Shown: positions 25,114 through 34,403, counted from the first letter of the stretch. The stretch is 64,000 nt of DNA from Streptomyces sp. 35G-GA-8 (GCF_023534745.1 NZ_JAMHJQ010000015.1:88564-152563), one strand, 5' to 3'. Notes: generated from the letters alone by a model not told the origin. Numbers and translations are program-made.

Positions 25114-26517
25114 TCAGCCGGTGACGACCGTCACCTCACCGATCCCGAGAGCCGTCACCGGCTCCTTGATCTGGGCGGCGTCACCGACGAGCACGGTGAC
25201 GAGCCGGTCCACCGGGAAGGCGTTGACGGCCGCGGCCGTCGCCTCGACCGTGCCGGTCTCGGCCAGCCGCGCGTACAGCCGCGCCTGGAAGTCGTCCGGG
25301 AGGAACTGCTCGACCTGGTCGGCCAGCGTGCCCGCCACGGAGGCCGCCGTCTCGTACTTCAGCGGGGCCACCCCCACCAGGTTCTGGACGGCCACATCGC
25401 GCTCGGCGTCGGTCAGCCCCTCGGCCGCGAGGGTGCGCAGCACCGTCCAGAGGTCGTCCAGCGCGGGGCCGGTGGAGGCGGTGTCGACGGAGCCGCTGAT
25501 GGCGAGCATCGCCGCGCCGGTCGCACCGCCCGGCGCGTCGGGTGCCGAGGAGCGCAGCACCTGGCCGAAGGCCCGGACACCGTAGGTGTAGCCCTTCTCC
25601 TCGCGCAGCACGCGGTCGAGCCGGGAGGTGAGCGTGCCGCCCAGGCAGTACGTGCCGAGGACCTGGGCGGGCCAGACCCGGTCGTGCCGGTCGGCGCCGA
25701 TGCGGCCGATCAGCAGCTGGGTCTGCACGGCGCCCGGCCGGTCCACGATCACCACGCGGCCCGTGTCGTCGGCGGTCACGGGCGGTACGGGACGGGGTGC
25801 GACGGTGTCGCCCGTCCAGGTGCCCAGGGTGTCGGCGAGCACCTCGTCCAGATCGACTCCGGTGAGATCACCGACGATCACGGCGGTGGCGGTGGCGGGG
25901 CGTACATGCGCCTCGTAGAAGGCGCGCACGCCCGCGGAGTCGATGCGCTCCACCGTCTCCTCGGTGCCCTGGCGCGGCCGTGACATGCGCGAGGAGGCCG
26001 GGAACAGCTCCTTGGCGAGCTGCTTGGCGGCGCGGCGGGCCGGGTTGGCGGTCTCGTGCGGGATCTCGTCGAGGCGGTTGCGCACAAGCCGCTCGATCTC
26101 GCTGTCCGCGAAGGCGGGGGCGCGAAGCGCCTCGGCGAGCAGGCCGAGCGCCTTGGGCAGCCGGGAGACCGGGACCTCCAGGGAGAGCCGGACGCCCGGG
26201 TGGTCGGCGTGCGCGTCGAGCGTGGCGCCGCAGCGCTCCAGCTCGGCGGCGAACTCCTCGGCGCTGTGCTTGTCGGTGCCCTCGGAGAACGCCCGCGCCA
26301 TGATCGTGGCGATGCCGTCGAGCCCATCGGGCTCGGCGTCCAGCGGGGCGTCGAGATTGATCTCGACCGCCACCACCTGCTGCCCTGGGCGGTCGCAGCG
26401 CAGCACCGTCAGGCCATTGTCGAGAGTGCCGCGCCCGGGGGCGGGGAAGGCCCAGGGGCGAGCCTCGCCCGCCGTCGGGCGCGGGTGGAAGTCCATGGTC
26501 ACGGCAGCGTCGGTCAC
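25114..26517 (-). CDS. M16-family peptidase-like protein, non-catalytic partner
   Basis: 467 residues with two M16 halves. The zinc-binding HxxEH motif is absent: the equivalent region reads GIATIMARAFSEGTDKHSAE. The C-terminal half keeps the substrate-contact stretch LREEKGYTYGVRAFG (the R/Y motif). This division of labour is typical of heterodimeric bacterial M16B peptidases, in which one subunit brings zinc and the other the R/Y pair. The GTG start overlaps the stop codon of the catalytic partner gene (GTGA). Confidence 0.9.
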   Translation of the reverse strand: MTDAAVTMDFHPRPTAGEARPWAFPAPGRGTLDNGLTVLRCDRPGQQVVAVEINLDAPLDAEPDGLDGIATIMARAFSEGTDKHSAEEFAAELERCGATLDAHADHPGVRLSLEVPVSRLPKALGLLAEALRAPAFADSEIERLVRNRLDEIPHETANPARRAAKQLAKELFPASSRMSRPRQGTEETVERIDSAGVRAFYEAHVRPATATAVIVGDLTGVDLDEVLADTLGTWTGDTVAPRPVPPVTADDTGRVVIVDRPGAVQTQLLIGRIGADRHDRVWPAQVLGTYCLGGTLTSRLDRVLREEKGYTYGVRAFGQVLRSSAPDAPGGATGAAMLAISGSVDTASTGPALDDLWTVLRTLAAEGLTDAERDVAVQNLVGVAPLKYETAASVAGTLADQVEQFLPDDFQARLYARLAETGTVEATAAAVNAFPVDRLVTVLVGDAAQIKEPVTALGIGEVTVVTG

Positions 26518-27881
26518 TGGTCCGCCCCCTCGTGCTCGTCGGTCTCGTCTTCATCGGCGGAGGCGTCGTCGCCCTCGGCGGTGACCGGCTCGTAGACCAG
26601 CACCGCGCGGTTGTCGGGGCGCAGTCGCGCCGCGGCGACGGCGCGTACCTCTTCGGCGGTGACGTCCAGCACGCGGGTCACCGCGGTCAGCGCCAGCTGC
26701 GGGTCGCCGAAGAGCACGGCGAACCTGCACAGCTCGTCGGCGCGGCCGGCGACCGTACCGAGCCGGTCCAGCCACTCGCGCTCCAGCTGGGCCTGGGCCC
26801 GCTCCATCTCCTCGGCGGTGGGGCCCTCGGCGGCGAAGCGTGCCAGCTCCTCGTCGACCGCGGCCTCGATCTCCGGGACCTCGACGCCGCCGGACGTCTT
26901 CACGTCCAGCCAGCCGAGGGAGGGCGCGCCCGCCAGGCGCAGCAGCCCGAAGCCCGCGGCGACCGCGGTCCGGTCACGGCGCACCAGCCGGTTGTGGAGC
27001 CGGGAGGACTCGCCGCCGCCGAGGACGGTCAGCGCGAGATCCGCGGCGTCGCACTCGCGGGTGCCGTCGTGCGGCAGCCGGTAGGCGGCCATCAGCGCGC
27101 GCGCCGGGACCTCCTCGTGGACCTCCTCGCGCAGCTGCTCACCGATGGTGTCCGGGAGCGAGCCGTCGCGCGGCGGCTGCTTGCCGTCGTGGGACGGGAT
27201 CGAGCCGAAGTACTTCTCGATCCAGGCGAGTGTCCGCTCGGGGTCGATGTCGCCGACGACCGAGAGCACCGCGTTGTTGGGCGCGTAGTTCGTACGGAAG
27301 AAGGCGCGGGCGTCCTCCAGGGTCGCCGCGTCCAGGTCGGCCATCGAGCCGATCGGGGTGTGGTGGTACGGGTGGCCCTCGGGGTAGGCGAGCGCGGTCA
27401 GCCGCTCGAAGGCCGTACCGTAGGGCACATTGTCGTACCGCTGGCGGCGCTCGTTCTTGACGACGTCCCGCTGGTTCTCCATGGACTCGTCGTCGAGCGC
27501 GGCGAGCAGCGAGCCCATCCGGTCGGCTTCCAGCCAGAGCGCCAGCTCCAGCTGGTGGGTGGGCATCGTCTCGAAATAGTTGGTGCGCTCGAAGCTGGTG
27601 GTGCCGTTCAGGGAGCCGCCCGCCCCCTGCACCAGCTCGAAGTGGCCGTTCCCCTGCACCTGCGCCGAGCCCTGGAACATCAGGTGCTCGAAGAGGTGGG
27701 CGAGTCCCGTACGGCCCTTGACCTCGTGCCGTGAGCCGACGTCGTACCAGAGGCACACCGCGGCGACCGGGGTCAGGTGGTCCTCGGAGAGCACCACGCG
27801 CAGGCCGTTGGCCAGGCGGTGCTCGGTCGCTGTCAGGCCGCCGGAACCGGCCTGCGCTGTGGCCGTGTGACCCATGGGCAT
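26514..27881 (-). CDS. M16-family zinc metallopeptidase, catalytic subunit
   Basis: 455 residues. The inverted zinc motif is HLFEH (His62, Glu65, His66), followed by the distal acidic region ESMENQRDVVKNERRQRYDN. Such proteins degrade peptides in the cytoplasm or process substrates resembling mitochondrial presequences. ATG 27879-27881 is preferred because GAAGGGA lies five bases upstream. It is followed by its non-catalytic partner with overlapping codons, so the pair is made in equal amounts. Confidence 0.92.
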   Translation of the reverse strand: MPMGHTATAQAGSGGLTATEHRLANGLRVVLSEDHLTPVAAVCLWYDVGSRHEVKGRTGLAHLFEHLMFQGSAQVQGNGHFELVQGAGGSLNGTTSFERTNYFETMPTHQLELALWLEADRMGSLLAALDDESMENQRDVVKNERRQRYDNVPYGTAFERLTALAYPEGHPYHHTPIGSMADLDAATLEDARAFFRTNYAPNNAVLSVVGDIDPERTLAWIEKYFGSIPSHDGKQPPRDGSLPDTIGEQLREEVHEEVPARALMAAYRLPHDGTRECDAADLALTVLGGGESSRLHNRLVRRDRTAVAAGFGLLRLAGAPSLGWLDVKTSGGVEVPEIEAAVDEELARFAAEGPTAEEMERAQAQLEREWLDRLGTVAGRADELCRFAVLFGDPQLALTAVTRVLDVTAEEVRAVAAARLRPDNRAVLVYEPVTAEGDDASADEDETDEHEGADQ

Positions 27882-28082
27882 GTACGTCCCTTCGATCGCG
27901 ATATGGAGAAGTCCTGCCACTGTATGCAAGCGTGCTCGCACCTGGCGAAGTTCCCGGTGCCGGGCACCCCCGACGCGTGCTCAACGACGGGTCGAGGTCG
28001 GGGTTGTCAGCGGCGCGGTCCACAATGGTCCGCGTCAGTCAGAGAAGTTGCCGTTCAGAACTGTGAAGGAGCCGCAGCCGCG

Positions 28083-30533
28083 ATGGCCCGCCGCAGCACG
28101 AAGACCCCGCCGCCGGAGGACTTCGAGGAGAAGATCCTCGACATCGACGTGGTCGATGAAATGCAGGGCTCCTTCCTTGAGTACGCCTATTCGGTGATCT
28201 ACTCCCGGGCCCTGCCGGACGCCCGCGACGGTATGAAGCCCGTACACCGCCGCATCGTGTACCAGATGAACGAGATGGGCCTGCGCCCCGACCGCGGCTA
28301 TGTGAAGTGCGCGCGCGTCGTGGGTGAGGTGATGGGCAAGCTCCATCCGCACGGAGACGCGTCGATCTATGACGCCATGGTCCGTATGGCACAGCCGTTC
28401 TCCATGCGGCTGCCGCTGGTGGACGGCCATGGCAACTTCGGTTCGCTCGGTAACGACGACCCGCCGGCCGCCATGCGTTACACCGAGTGCCGGATGGCCG
28501 ACGCCACGTCACTGATGACGGAGTCGATCGACGAGGACACCGTCGATTTCGAGTCGAATTACGACGGCCAGGAGCAGGAACCGGTCACGCTTCCGGCCGC
28601 GTATCCGAACCTGCTGGTCAACGGCGCCTCCGGGATCGCGGTCGGGATGGCGACGAACATGCCGCCGCACAACCTGGGGGAGGTCGTGGCGGCCGCACGC
28701 CATCTGATCAAGCACCCGGGCGCCGACCTGGACACGCTGATGCGTTTCGTGCCGGGTCCCGATCTGCCCACCGGTGGCCGGATCGTCGGGCTGGCCGGCA
28801 TCAAGGACGCCTACGAGAAGGGCCGGGGGACGTTCAAGATCCGGTCCACCGCGACGGTCGAGGATGTCTCCGCGCGCCGAAAGGGCCTGGTCGTCACAGA
28901 ACTGCCGTTCGCGGTGGGTCCCGAGAAGGTGATCGCGAAGATCAAGGATCTGGTCTCGGCCAAGAAGCTCCAGGGCATCGCGGACGTCAAGGACCTCACG
29001 GACCGGGCGCACGGACTGCGCCTGGTCATCGAGGTCAAGAACGGTTTCGTGCCCGAGGCGGTGCTTGAGCAGCTCTACAAGCTCACGCCGATGGAGGAGA
29101 CCTTCGGGATCAACAATGTGGCGCTGGTCGACGGCCAGCCGCTGACGCTGGGCCTGAAGGAGCTGCTTGAGGTCTATCTGGACCACCGCTTCAACGTGGT
29201 GCGCCGGCGCAGCGAGTTCCGGCGGACGAAGCGGCGCGACCGGCTTCACCTGGTCGAGGGACTGCTCGTCGCGCTCATCGACATCGATGAGGTCATCCGG
29301 CTCATCCGGTCCAGCGACAATTCCGCGCAGGCCAAGGAGCGGCTGATCGAGCGCTTCTCGCTCAGCGACATCCAGACGCAGTACATCCTGGACACGCCGC
29401 TGCGCCGGCTCACCCGGTTCGACCGGATCGAGTTGGAGAGCGAGCGCGACCGGCTCAACGGCGAGATCGACGAGCTGACCGGAATCCTGGAGTCGGACGC
29501 CGAGCTGCGCAAGCTGGTCTCGTCCGAACTGGCCGCGGTGTCAAAGAAATTCGGCACCCCGCGGCGCACGGTGCTGCTGGAGTCGGCGAGTTCGTCCGTC
29601 GCGTCGGTGCCGCTGGAGGTCGCGGACGACCCGTGCCGGGTGCTGCTCTCGTCCACCAGTCTGCTGGCCCGTACGGTCAATGGCGAGCCGCTGGAGGGCG
29701 GTGACGGCAAGCGCGTCAAGCACGATGTGATCGTCTCCGCCGTGCCGGCGACGGCGCGCGGCGACATCGGCGCGGTGACCTCCACCGGACGGCTGCTGCG
29801 GATCGCGGTGATCGACCTGCCCCAGCTGCCGGACACGGCCTCGGCGCCGAGCCTGTCCGGCGGGGCGCCCGTCTCGGAGTTCCTCTCGCTGGAGGGTGAC
29901 GAGGAGCTGGTCTGTCTGACCACCCTGGACGAGTCGTCCCCGGGGCTCGCGCTGGGCACGCTCCAGGGTGTGGTCAAGCGGGTGGTGCCCGACTATCCGT
30001 CCAACAAGGACGAGTTGGAGGTCATCGGTCTCAAGGAGGGCGACCGGATCGTCGGCGGCGCGGAGCTGCGGACCGGCGAGGAGGACCTGGTGTTCATCAC
30101 CTCCGACGCCCAACTGCTGCGCTATCCGGCCTCGCAGGTACGGCCGCAGGGCCGGCCCGCGGGCGGTATGGCGGGCGTCAAGCTCGCCGAGGGCGCCTCG
30201 GTGATCTCCTTCACCGCGGTGGATCCGGCGGTGGACGGCGTGGTCTTCACGCTCACCGGCTCACACGGCACGCTGGACGATTCGGCGCGTACGGCCAAGC
30301 TCACCCCGTTCGACCAGTACCCGCGCAAGGGGCGGGCCACGGGCGGTGTGCGCTGTCACCGGTTCCTGAAGGGCGAGGACATGCTGGTCCTGGCCTGGGC
30401 GGGAGCGAGTCCGGCTCGGGCGGCCACGAAGACCGGGGCTCCGGTGGAGCTGCCGGCGCCCGATCCGCGCCGGGACGGTTCGGGCACGCCGTTCACGAAG
30501 GCGGTCGAGACACTGGCCGGCCCCGCGCACTGA
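28083..30533 (+). CDS. parC: DNA topoisomerase (ATP-hydrolysing) subunit A, ParC/GyrA type
   Basis: 816 residues. Breakage-reunion domain with catalytic Tyr133 in AMRYTECRM and the quinolone region HPHGDASIYDAMVRMAQ, where Ala stands at the position of E. coli GyrA Ser83. The C-terminal beta-pinwheel half has degenerate repeats such as GVVKRVVPDYPSN. Streptomyces have a second topoisomerase pair besides gyrase, and this gene belongs to it together with the subunit B gene at 52-54.5 kb; assignment as topoisomerase IV rests on this context. The ATG at 28083-28085 follows GAAGGAG at an unusually long spacing. Confidence 0.9.
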   Translation: MARRSTKTPPPEDFEEKILDIDVVDEMQGSFLEYAYSVIYSRALPDARDGMKPVHRRIVYQMNEMGLRPDRGYVKCARVVGEVMGKLHPHGDASIYDAMVRMAQPFSMRLPLVDGHGNFGSLGNDDPPAAMRYTECRMADATSLMTESIDEDTVDFESNYDGQEQEPVTLPAAYPNLLVNGASGIAVGMATNMPPHNLGEVVAAARHLIKHPGADLDTLMRFVPGPDLPTGGRIVGLAGIKDAYEKGRGTFKIRSTATVEDVSARRKGLVVTELPFAVGPEKVIAKIKDLVSAKKLQGIADVKDLTDRAHGLRLVIEVKNGFVPEAVLEQLYKLTPMEETFGINNVALVDGQPLTLGLKELLEVYLDHRFNVVRRRSEFRRTKRRDRLHLVEGLLVALIDIDEVIRLIRSSDNSAQAKERLIERFSLSDIQTQYILDTPLRRLTRFDRIELESERDRLNGEIDELTGILESDAELRKLVSSELAAVSKKFGTPRRTVLLESASSSVASVPLEVADDPCRVLLSSTSLLARTVNGEPLEGGDGKRVKHDVIVSAVPATARGDIGAVTSTGRLLRIAVIDLPQLPDTASAPSLSGGAPVSEFLSLEGDEELVCLTTLDESSPGLALGTLQGVVKRVVPDYPSNKDELEVIGLKEGDRIVGGAELRTGEEDLVFITSDAQLLRYPASQVRPQGRPAGGMAGVKLAEGASVISFTAVDPAVDGVVFTLTGSHGTLDDSARTAKLTPFDQYPRKGRATGGVRCHRFLKGEDMLVLAWAGASPARAATKTGAPVELPAPDPRRDGSGTPFTKAVETLAGPAH

Positions 30534-30545
30534 CGGACGGTCCGC

Positions 30546-31703
30546 TCACGGCATGTCCGGGTACGGGTCCGGGTACGGGTCCAAGTCCAGGCTTTCGGGC
30601 TCGGACCCGTACCCGGGCTCGGGCTCGGTCAGGTCGGGTACGTAGCGCAGGACGCCCCACATGCCGCTCCGGTCGACGGCGGGGGCGTCCCGCGGTTCCG
30701 TCTCCTGACAGGCGTCCAGCTCCTTGAGCAGGGCCTCCCGGTCGATTCCCGAGCCGATCAGCACCAGCTGGGTGAGGCGTTCCTCACCGCGGCCCCAGGG
30801 CGCCGGGTGGAAGCGCAGCGCCCGGCCGACCGCGTGCAGGGCGTAGCGGTTGGCCGGGTCGGCCGACCCGAAGTCGACGAATCCCTTGATCCGGTAGAGC
30901 CCCGGGGGCCGGGAGTCGAGGAAGGCCATGAGCCGCCGCGGGTTCATGGGTGCCCCGGCGGTGAAGGACACGCTCTCGTAGGCCGCGTGGAGATGCCCGT
31001 CGTGGGACGCGTGATCGCCATGGGCGCCGTGTGTCTCCTGGGCGTGCGTCTCCTCGTACAGGTCCTCGAAGGAGAGCTGGCGCGCCTTCTCCTCCTCGTC
31101 GGGCAGGACCGCCGGGTCGAAGAGCAGCTCCGGGTCGATCCGCCCGTACGAGGCGGAGACCACCGGCGTCCCCGGACCCAGTCGCTCCAGGGTGGCGAGG
31201 ACGCGCCGGTGTTCCGTCTCCGCCACCCGGTCGGTCTTGTTGAGCACCACGAGATCGGCGATCGAGACATGCCGGTCGATCTCGGGATGGCGCGCCCGGG
31301 TGGCATCGAACTCGGCGGCGTCGACGACCTGGACCAGTCCCCCGTACACGGCGTGCGGATGGTCGCCGGTGAGGATCATCCGGACGAGTTCCTGCGGTTC
31401 CGCCAGTCCGCTGGCCTCGATGACGACGATGTCGATCCGGGCGGACGGCCGGGTCAGCCGCTCCAGATAGCCGTCGAGTTCGCTCGCGTCCACGGCGCAG
31501 CACAGACAGCCGTTGCCGAGCGAGACCGTCGAGCCGACCTGTCCCGCGACCGTCATGGTGTCGATCTCGATGGCGCCGAAGTCATTGACGACCACCGCGA
31601 TCCTGTTGCCGGCGCGGCGGCGCAGCAGATGGTTGAGCAAGGTCGTCTTGCCCGATCCCAGAAAGCCGGTGAGGACGACCACCGGGATCTGCTTCCTGCT
31701 CAC
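30546..31703 (-). CDS. CobW/COG0523-family GTPase with histidine-rich metal-binding loop
   Basis: 385 residues. G-domain with P-loop GFLGSGKTT, metal-binding CLCC (Cys66, Cys68, Cys69), VIEASGLAEP and guanine-specificity NKTD. An internal His-rich stretch (HAQETHGAHGDHASHDGHLH) precedes the CobW C-terminal domain, and the tail is an acidic repeat DPYPDPYPDMP. These proteins act as metal chaperones, often for zinc. No zinc-responsive operator was identified upstream. The GTG start has GGAGG six to seven bases upstream. Confidence 0.9.
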   Translation of the reverse strand: MSRKQIPVVVLTGFLGSGKTTLLNHLLRRRAGNRIAVVVNDFGAIEIDTMTVAGQVGSTVSLGNGCLCCAVDASELDGYLERLTRPSARIDIVVIEASGLAEPQELVRMILTGDHPHAVYGGLVQVVDAAEFDATRARHPEIDRHVSIADLVVLNKTDRVAETEHRRVLATLERLGPGTPVVSASYGRIDPELLFDPAVLPDEEEKARQLSFEDLYEETHAQETHGAHGDHASHDGHLHAAYESVSFTAGAPMNPRRLMAFLDSRPPGLYRIKGFVDFGSADPANRYALHAVGRALRFHPAPWGRGEERLTQLVLIGSGIDREALLKELDACQETEPRDAPAVDRSGMWGVLRYVPDLTEPEPGYGSEPESLDLDPYPDPYPDMP

Positions 31704-31739
31704 GCGCGCGCCTCCGTGCCGGGTCGGGTTCCGTCCCGC

Positions 31740-32987
31740 TCAGCCGGCCGGCACCGGCTGGGGCGGGGGCGGTCCCACATAGCGGGCCGCCGGGCGAATG
31801 ATCTTGGAGTCCGCCGCCTGCTCCAGGATATTGGCGCTCCAGCCGACCACCCGCGCGGCGGCGAAGGTCGGCGTGAACATCGCGCGCGGCAGCCCGCACA
31901 GCTCCATGACCACGCCCGCGTAGAACTCCACATTGGTGTGCAGCTCACGGCCCGGCTTGAGCTCGGCGAGGATCGCCTCGACCCGTGACTCGACCTGGAC
32001 GGCGAAGTCGGCCAACGGGCCGCCGAAGCTCTCGGCGATCTCGCGCAGCATGCGGGAGCGGGGGTCCTCGGTGCGGTAGACGGGGTGGCCGAAGCCCATG
32101 ATCCGGTCCCCCGCGCCGACGCGTTCCCTGATCCAGGGATCGATACGGTCCACGGTCCCGATGGCGTCGAGCGTGTCGAGTGCCCGGCTCGGCGCGCCGC
32201 CGTGCAGCGGCCCCGAGAGCGCCCCGACGGCGCCCACCAGAGCGGCGGCCAGATCGGCCCCGGTGGAGGCGATGACCCGGGCGGTGAAGGTGGAGGCGTT
32301 GAAACCGTGGTCGATGGTGGAAATCAGATAGCGCTCGATCGCCCGCGCCCGCTCGGGGTCCGGTTCCGAACCGGTGAGCATGTAGAGGTAGTTGGCGGCG
32401 TGGGGCAGATCGTCGCGCGGTTCGACCGGTTCCAGCCCCTGGCCGAGCCGGTAGAGGGCCGTCAGCATCGTCGGTACGGCGGCGCAGGCCGCGAGGGCGT
32501 CCGTACGGCGGGCGTCGGCTTCGATGTCGTACAGCGGGCGCATCCCGGCGCGGGCGCCGAAGAGCGAGAGGGCGGTGCGCAGCCCGGCGAGCGGTCCTGA
32601 CCGGGCGCAGGCCCCGGCGATGACGGGCAGTGCCGCTCGGACATCCTTGGGCAGCCGGCGCAGACGGGCGGTCCGCTCCGTGAACTCCGCCCGCCTGGCG
32701 GCGTCCGGCAGTTCGCCGTGGAACATCAGGTACCAGACGTCCTCGAAGCCCCGTTTCCGGGCCAGCTCGACGGCGGAGTACTGGCGGTAGTGGTAGAAGC
32801 CCTCGGCTCCCCTGACATCCCCGAGCGCGGTGTCGGTGACGACGACGCCGGCGAGTCCGCGCGGTACGGCGGCGGGGGCCGGAGCGTTGGCTGGGGCTTG
32901 GGCCGGGGTGACGGCAGGCGTGGTGACGGCAGGCGTGGTGGCGGGAGTGGTGGCCCCCGTGGTCCCGGTGGTCCCGGTGGTCGGCAT
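31740..32987 (-). CDS. Citrate synthase-family protein
   Basis: 415 residues. After a 42-residue Thr/Ala/Pro low-complexity leader comes a citrate synthase fold with the catalytic histidines His262 (SGPLHGGA) and His301 (GFGHPVYRTEDPR) plus conserved His227 (DHGFNAST). The position of the third catalytic residue reads NVEFY: Glu354 instead of the usual Asp. Whether it makes citrate, methylcitrate or something else is unclear. AAGGAGGAACC directly before the ATG indicates strong translation. It diverges from the fused citrate synthase gene. Confidence 0.88.
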   Translation of the reverse strand: MPTTGTTGTTGATTPATTPAVTTPAVTPAQAPANAPAPAAVPRGLAGVVVTDTALGDVRGAEGFYHYRQYSAVELARKRGFEDVWYLMFHGELPDAARRAEFTERTARLRRLPKDVRAALPVIAGACARSGPLAGLRTALSLFGARAGMRPLYDIEADARRTDALAACAAVPTMLTALYRLGQGLEPVEPRDDLPHAANYLYMLTGSEPDPERARAIERYLISTIDHGFNASTFTARVIASTGADLAAALVGAVGALSGPLHGGAPSRALDTLDAIGTVDRIDPWIRERVGAGDRIMGFGHPVYRTEDPRSRMLREIAESFGGPLADFAVQVESRVEAILAELKPGRELHTNVEFYAGVVMELCGLPRAMFTPTFAAARVVGWSANILEQAADSKIIRPAARYVGPPPPQPVPAG

Positions 32988-33026
32988 GGTTCCTCCTTGG
33001 GCTTGATTCGACTGTCCATGCTTTAC

Positions 33027-33050
33027 TCAATCACTGTCAATGTTGATTGA
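33027..33050. promoter_or_regulatory. Inverted repeat operator between the divergent citrate synthase genes
   Basis: TCAATCA (33027-33033) and TGATTGA (33044-33050) form a perfect inverted repeat with a ten-base spacer. Related half-sites (TTGATT at 33004 and AATCAA at 33050-33055) flank it. The whole 86-base gap is AT-rich compared with its surroundings. The natural candidate ligand-binding protein is the adjacent gene, whose N-terminus is a DNA-binding domain. Confidence 0.6.
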
Positions 33051-33073
33051 ATCAATACATGTACGGTGAGGTC

Positions 33074-34297
33074 ATGGACGACGAGGAACAGCGGCTGACC
33101 ACCCGGGAGGCGGCCGAGCGGCTCGGGGTGAAGCCGGAGACGGTCTACGCGTATGTCAGCCGGGGCCAGCTCTCCAGCCGCCGCGACCCGGCGGGACGCG
33201 GCAGCACCTTCGACACTCGAGAGGTCGACGCGCTCGTCCGCAAGGGCAGGCGCGAGCCCTCGGCGGGCCCCGACGCATTCCAGATCCGTACCGGCATCAC
33301 GCTCATCGACACGGACCGCTACTACTTCCGGGGTGTGGACGCGACGGAGCTGGCGCGGCGTTTCCACTACGAGGAGATCGCCGACTGGCTCTGGACGGAC
33401 ACGATGCGGACGGGGGTACGGTTCACCGCCCCGGCCGAGGCCCTTGCCGCCGCCCGGCGCGCGGTCGGGGCCCTGCCCGCGCACAGCGGCCCGACGGACC
33501 GCCTGCGGGTGGCCGCCATCGCGGCGTCGGTGGCCGATCCGCTGCGCTTCGACCTCTCGCGGGACGCGGTACTGGCCACCGCCCGTACGCTCATCCCCAC
33601 GCTCGTGGACGCGCTCCCCGCGGTCGGCCCGCCCCGGGACGGTGACGGTCTGCTGGCCCGCCGGCTGTGGTCGCGGCTGACCGCGCGCGAGCCGGGTGAA
33701 CCGGGCGTACGCGCCCTGGACATGGCGCTTTCTCTGCTCATCGACCATGATCTGGCGGCTTCCACGCTCGCCGTCCGGGTCGCCGCTTCCGCCCGCGCGC
33801 ACCCGTATGCCGTGGTGTCCGCGGGTCTCGGCGCGCTGGAGGGACCGCTGCACGGCGCGGCCAGCGGCCTCGCCCACCGGATGCTGACCGACGTGCTGGA
33901 GCGGGGCAGCGCGGCGGCCGTGGTGGCGGACCATCTACGGGCCGGCCGCCCGGTGCCGGGGCTGGGCCACCGCCTCTATCCGGGGCGGGACCCGCGCGCC
34001 GAGGCGCTGTTCACCGTCGTGGCCGAGCTGCCGGGCGCGGGTCCCGTGCTGGCGGCGGCGCGCGAGGTGGAGGCGACCACCGCCCGTCATGTCGCTCCGC
34101 ACGCCAATGTCGATCTGGCGCTGGCGGCGCTGTCGGTGACCGCCGGGATGCCGGCCGAGGCGGGCGAGACGGTCTTCGCGGTGGCCCGTACGGCGGGGTG
34201 GATCGCGCACGCCATCGAGGAGTACGGCGAACGGCCGCTGCGGATGCGGCCGAGCGGCCGGTACGACGGCCCTCGTCCGCCCAGGGACCTGCCCTGA
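33074..34297 (+). CDS. Citrate synthase-family protein with N-terminal helix-turn-helix
   Basis: 407 residues. Residues about 6-57 form a MerR/excisionase-type DNA-binding domain (RLTTREAAERLGVKPETVYA, then RDPAGRGSTFDTREVDALVRK). The remainder is a citrate synthase fold with all three catalytic residues in place: His260 (GPLHGAA), His299 (GLGHRLYPGRDPR) and Asp347 (NVDLAL). The combination suggests either a regulator that senses oxaloacetate or acetyl-CoA, or a DNA-binding enzyme controlling the divergent citrate synthase gene. Similar fusions are common in actinobacterial genomes but, to my knowledge, are little studied. Confidence 0.88.
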   Translation: MDDEEQRLTTREAAERLGVKPETVYAYVSRGQLSSRRDPAGRGSTFDTREVDALVRKGRREPSAGPDAFQIRTGITLIDTDRYYFRGVDATELARRFHYEEIADWLWTDTMRTGVRFTAPAEALAAARRAVGALPAHSGPTDRLRVAAIAASVADPLRFDLSRDAVLATARTLIPTLVDALPAVGPPRDGDGLLARRLWSRLTAREPGEPGVRALDMALSLLIDHDLAASTLAVRVAASARAHPYAVVSAGLGALEGPLHGAASGLAHRMLTDVLERGSAAAVVADHLRAGRPVPGLGHRLYPGRDPRAEALFTVVAELPGAGPVLAAAREVEATTARHVAPHANVDLALAALSVTAGMPAEAGETVFAVARTAGWIAHAIEEYGERPLRMRPSGRYDGPRPPRDLP

Positions 34298-34357
34298 GCG
34301 GGACGGATCCGGGCTGGGCGGACGAGGGCTGTACGGCATGGCCGTCGCGGTTGCCAG

Positions 34358-34396
34358 GACGGGTAGGTCCGCGGTCCCGTCGCGGACCTGCCCGTC
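34358..34396. terminator. Terminator between convergent genes
   Basis: 16-bp stem with one G-T pair (34358-34373 and 34381-34396) around a seven-base loop. It separates the HTH-citrate synthase gene from the sugar operon on the opposite strand. Confidence 0.85.
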
Positions 34397-34403
34397 CAGT
34401 GGC

